In this document: positions 5,823 through 5,980 of the stretch, piece after piece
How positions within the stretch are numbered: the first letter of the stretch is position 1
Layout of the letters: the number at the start of each line of letters is the position of its first letter
Source of the DNA: Robiginitomaculum sp.
GTDB lineage: Bacteria; Pseudomonadota; Alphaproteobacteria; Caulobacterales; Maricaulaceae
DNA length: 5,980 bases
Direction: 5' to 3'
Assembly (NCBI GenBank): GCA_002733385.1
Contig: NVVO01000018.1
Span: 57,922 to 63,901, forward strand
Translations under genes and position numbers: made by a program
Notes under the pieces: model-generated
Seen by the model: only the letters and a program-made list of their open reading frames with translations
Told to the model about the DNA's origin: nothing
Database searches by the model: none

Positions 5823-5980
5823 GTTATAAAAGCAGCCAGTGAATTTAAGGACAAGACGGCGGCAATAAACCAGATGTGGCAGACCGACTTTACTTACCTG
5901 AAGATCATTGGTTGGGGCTGGATGTATCTGTCAACAATCCTCGATGATTATTCGCGCTACATCATTGCGTGGAAACTGTG
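5823..5980 (+). pseudogene. IS3-family transposase OrfB fragment, N-terminally truncated (continues past window)
   Basis: The plus-strand frame encodes VIKAASEFKDKT, then QMWQTDFTYLKI, GWGWMYLSTIL and DDYSRYIIAWKL, the start of the rve/DDE integrase core of IS3-type OrfB proteins. The aspartate in WQTDFTY (codon 5886-5888) is the first catalytic residue; the second Asp and the Glu lie beyond the window. About the first 100 residues expected of OrfB are missing. None of the three plus frames upstream of 5820 resembles them, and that DNA reads as recombinase on the minus strand. No OrfA, terminal inverted repeat or target duplication is visible on this side. It is therefore a 5'-truncated copy joined to other mobile DNA, although its 3' end may still be intact outside the window. 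Confidence 0.85.

Overview
The window looks like part of an alphaproteobacterial chromosome from a stalked or prosthecate, surface-attaching lineage (Caulobacterales: Caulobacteraceae, Hyphomonadaceae or Maricaulaceae type). The basis is a minus-strand operon whose gene order and families match the Caulobacter holdfast cluster hfsE-hfsF-hfsG-hfsH, preceded by a perfect CtrA-type box (TTAA-N7-TTAAC). The moderate GC content suggests one of the lower-GC marine genera rather than Caulobacter itself. That placement is inference.

Operon (5088 down to 1, minus strand). A polyprenyl-phosphate sugar-1-phosphate transferase (hfsE-like, 3424-5088) is followed by a Wzx/MOP-type flippase (hfsF-like, 1921-3414), a GT2 glycosyltransferase (hfsG-like, 947-1924), a NodB/CE4 polysaccharide deacetylase (hfsH-like, 183-950) and the first 63 codons of a second GT2 glycosyltransferase (1-190, cut by the window edge). 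The genes are packed with a 6-9 nt gap, then overlaps of 4, 4 and 8 nt, which implies one transcript with coupled translation. The working model is this: HfsE loads the first sugar on undecaprenyl phosphate, the GT2 enzymes extend the repeat unit, HfsH removes N-acetyl groups, and HfsF flips the lipid-linked unit to the periplasm. Polymerase (HfsC/HfsI type) and export proteins (HfsD/A/B type) are not in the window.

Control region (5089-5268). About 180 bp separates hfsE from a divergently oriented tRNA. It holds the CtrA-like box and a tentative tRNA promoter.

Right end (5269-5980). An intact tRNA-Ser(GCU) with encoded CCA is followed by about 210 bp with no gene but several small inverted repeats. 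After that come two mobile-gene relics in opposite orientation: the C-terminus of a large serine recombinase (minus strand) abutting an N-terminally truncated IS3-family transposase OrfB (plus strand, running off the window). This looks like an eroded integration hot spot beside a tRNA gene.

No wholly new system was found. The points most worth a second look are the CtrA box on the holdfast operon, the fifth operon gene, the repeat-bearing N-terminal tail of HfsE, the duplication and hairpin at the hfsG/hfsH junction, and the recombinase/IS3 junction.
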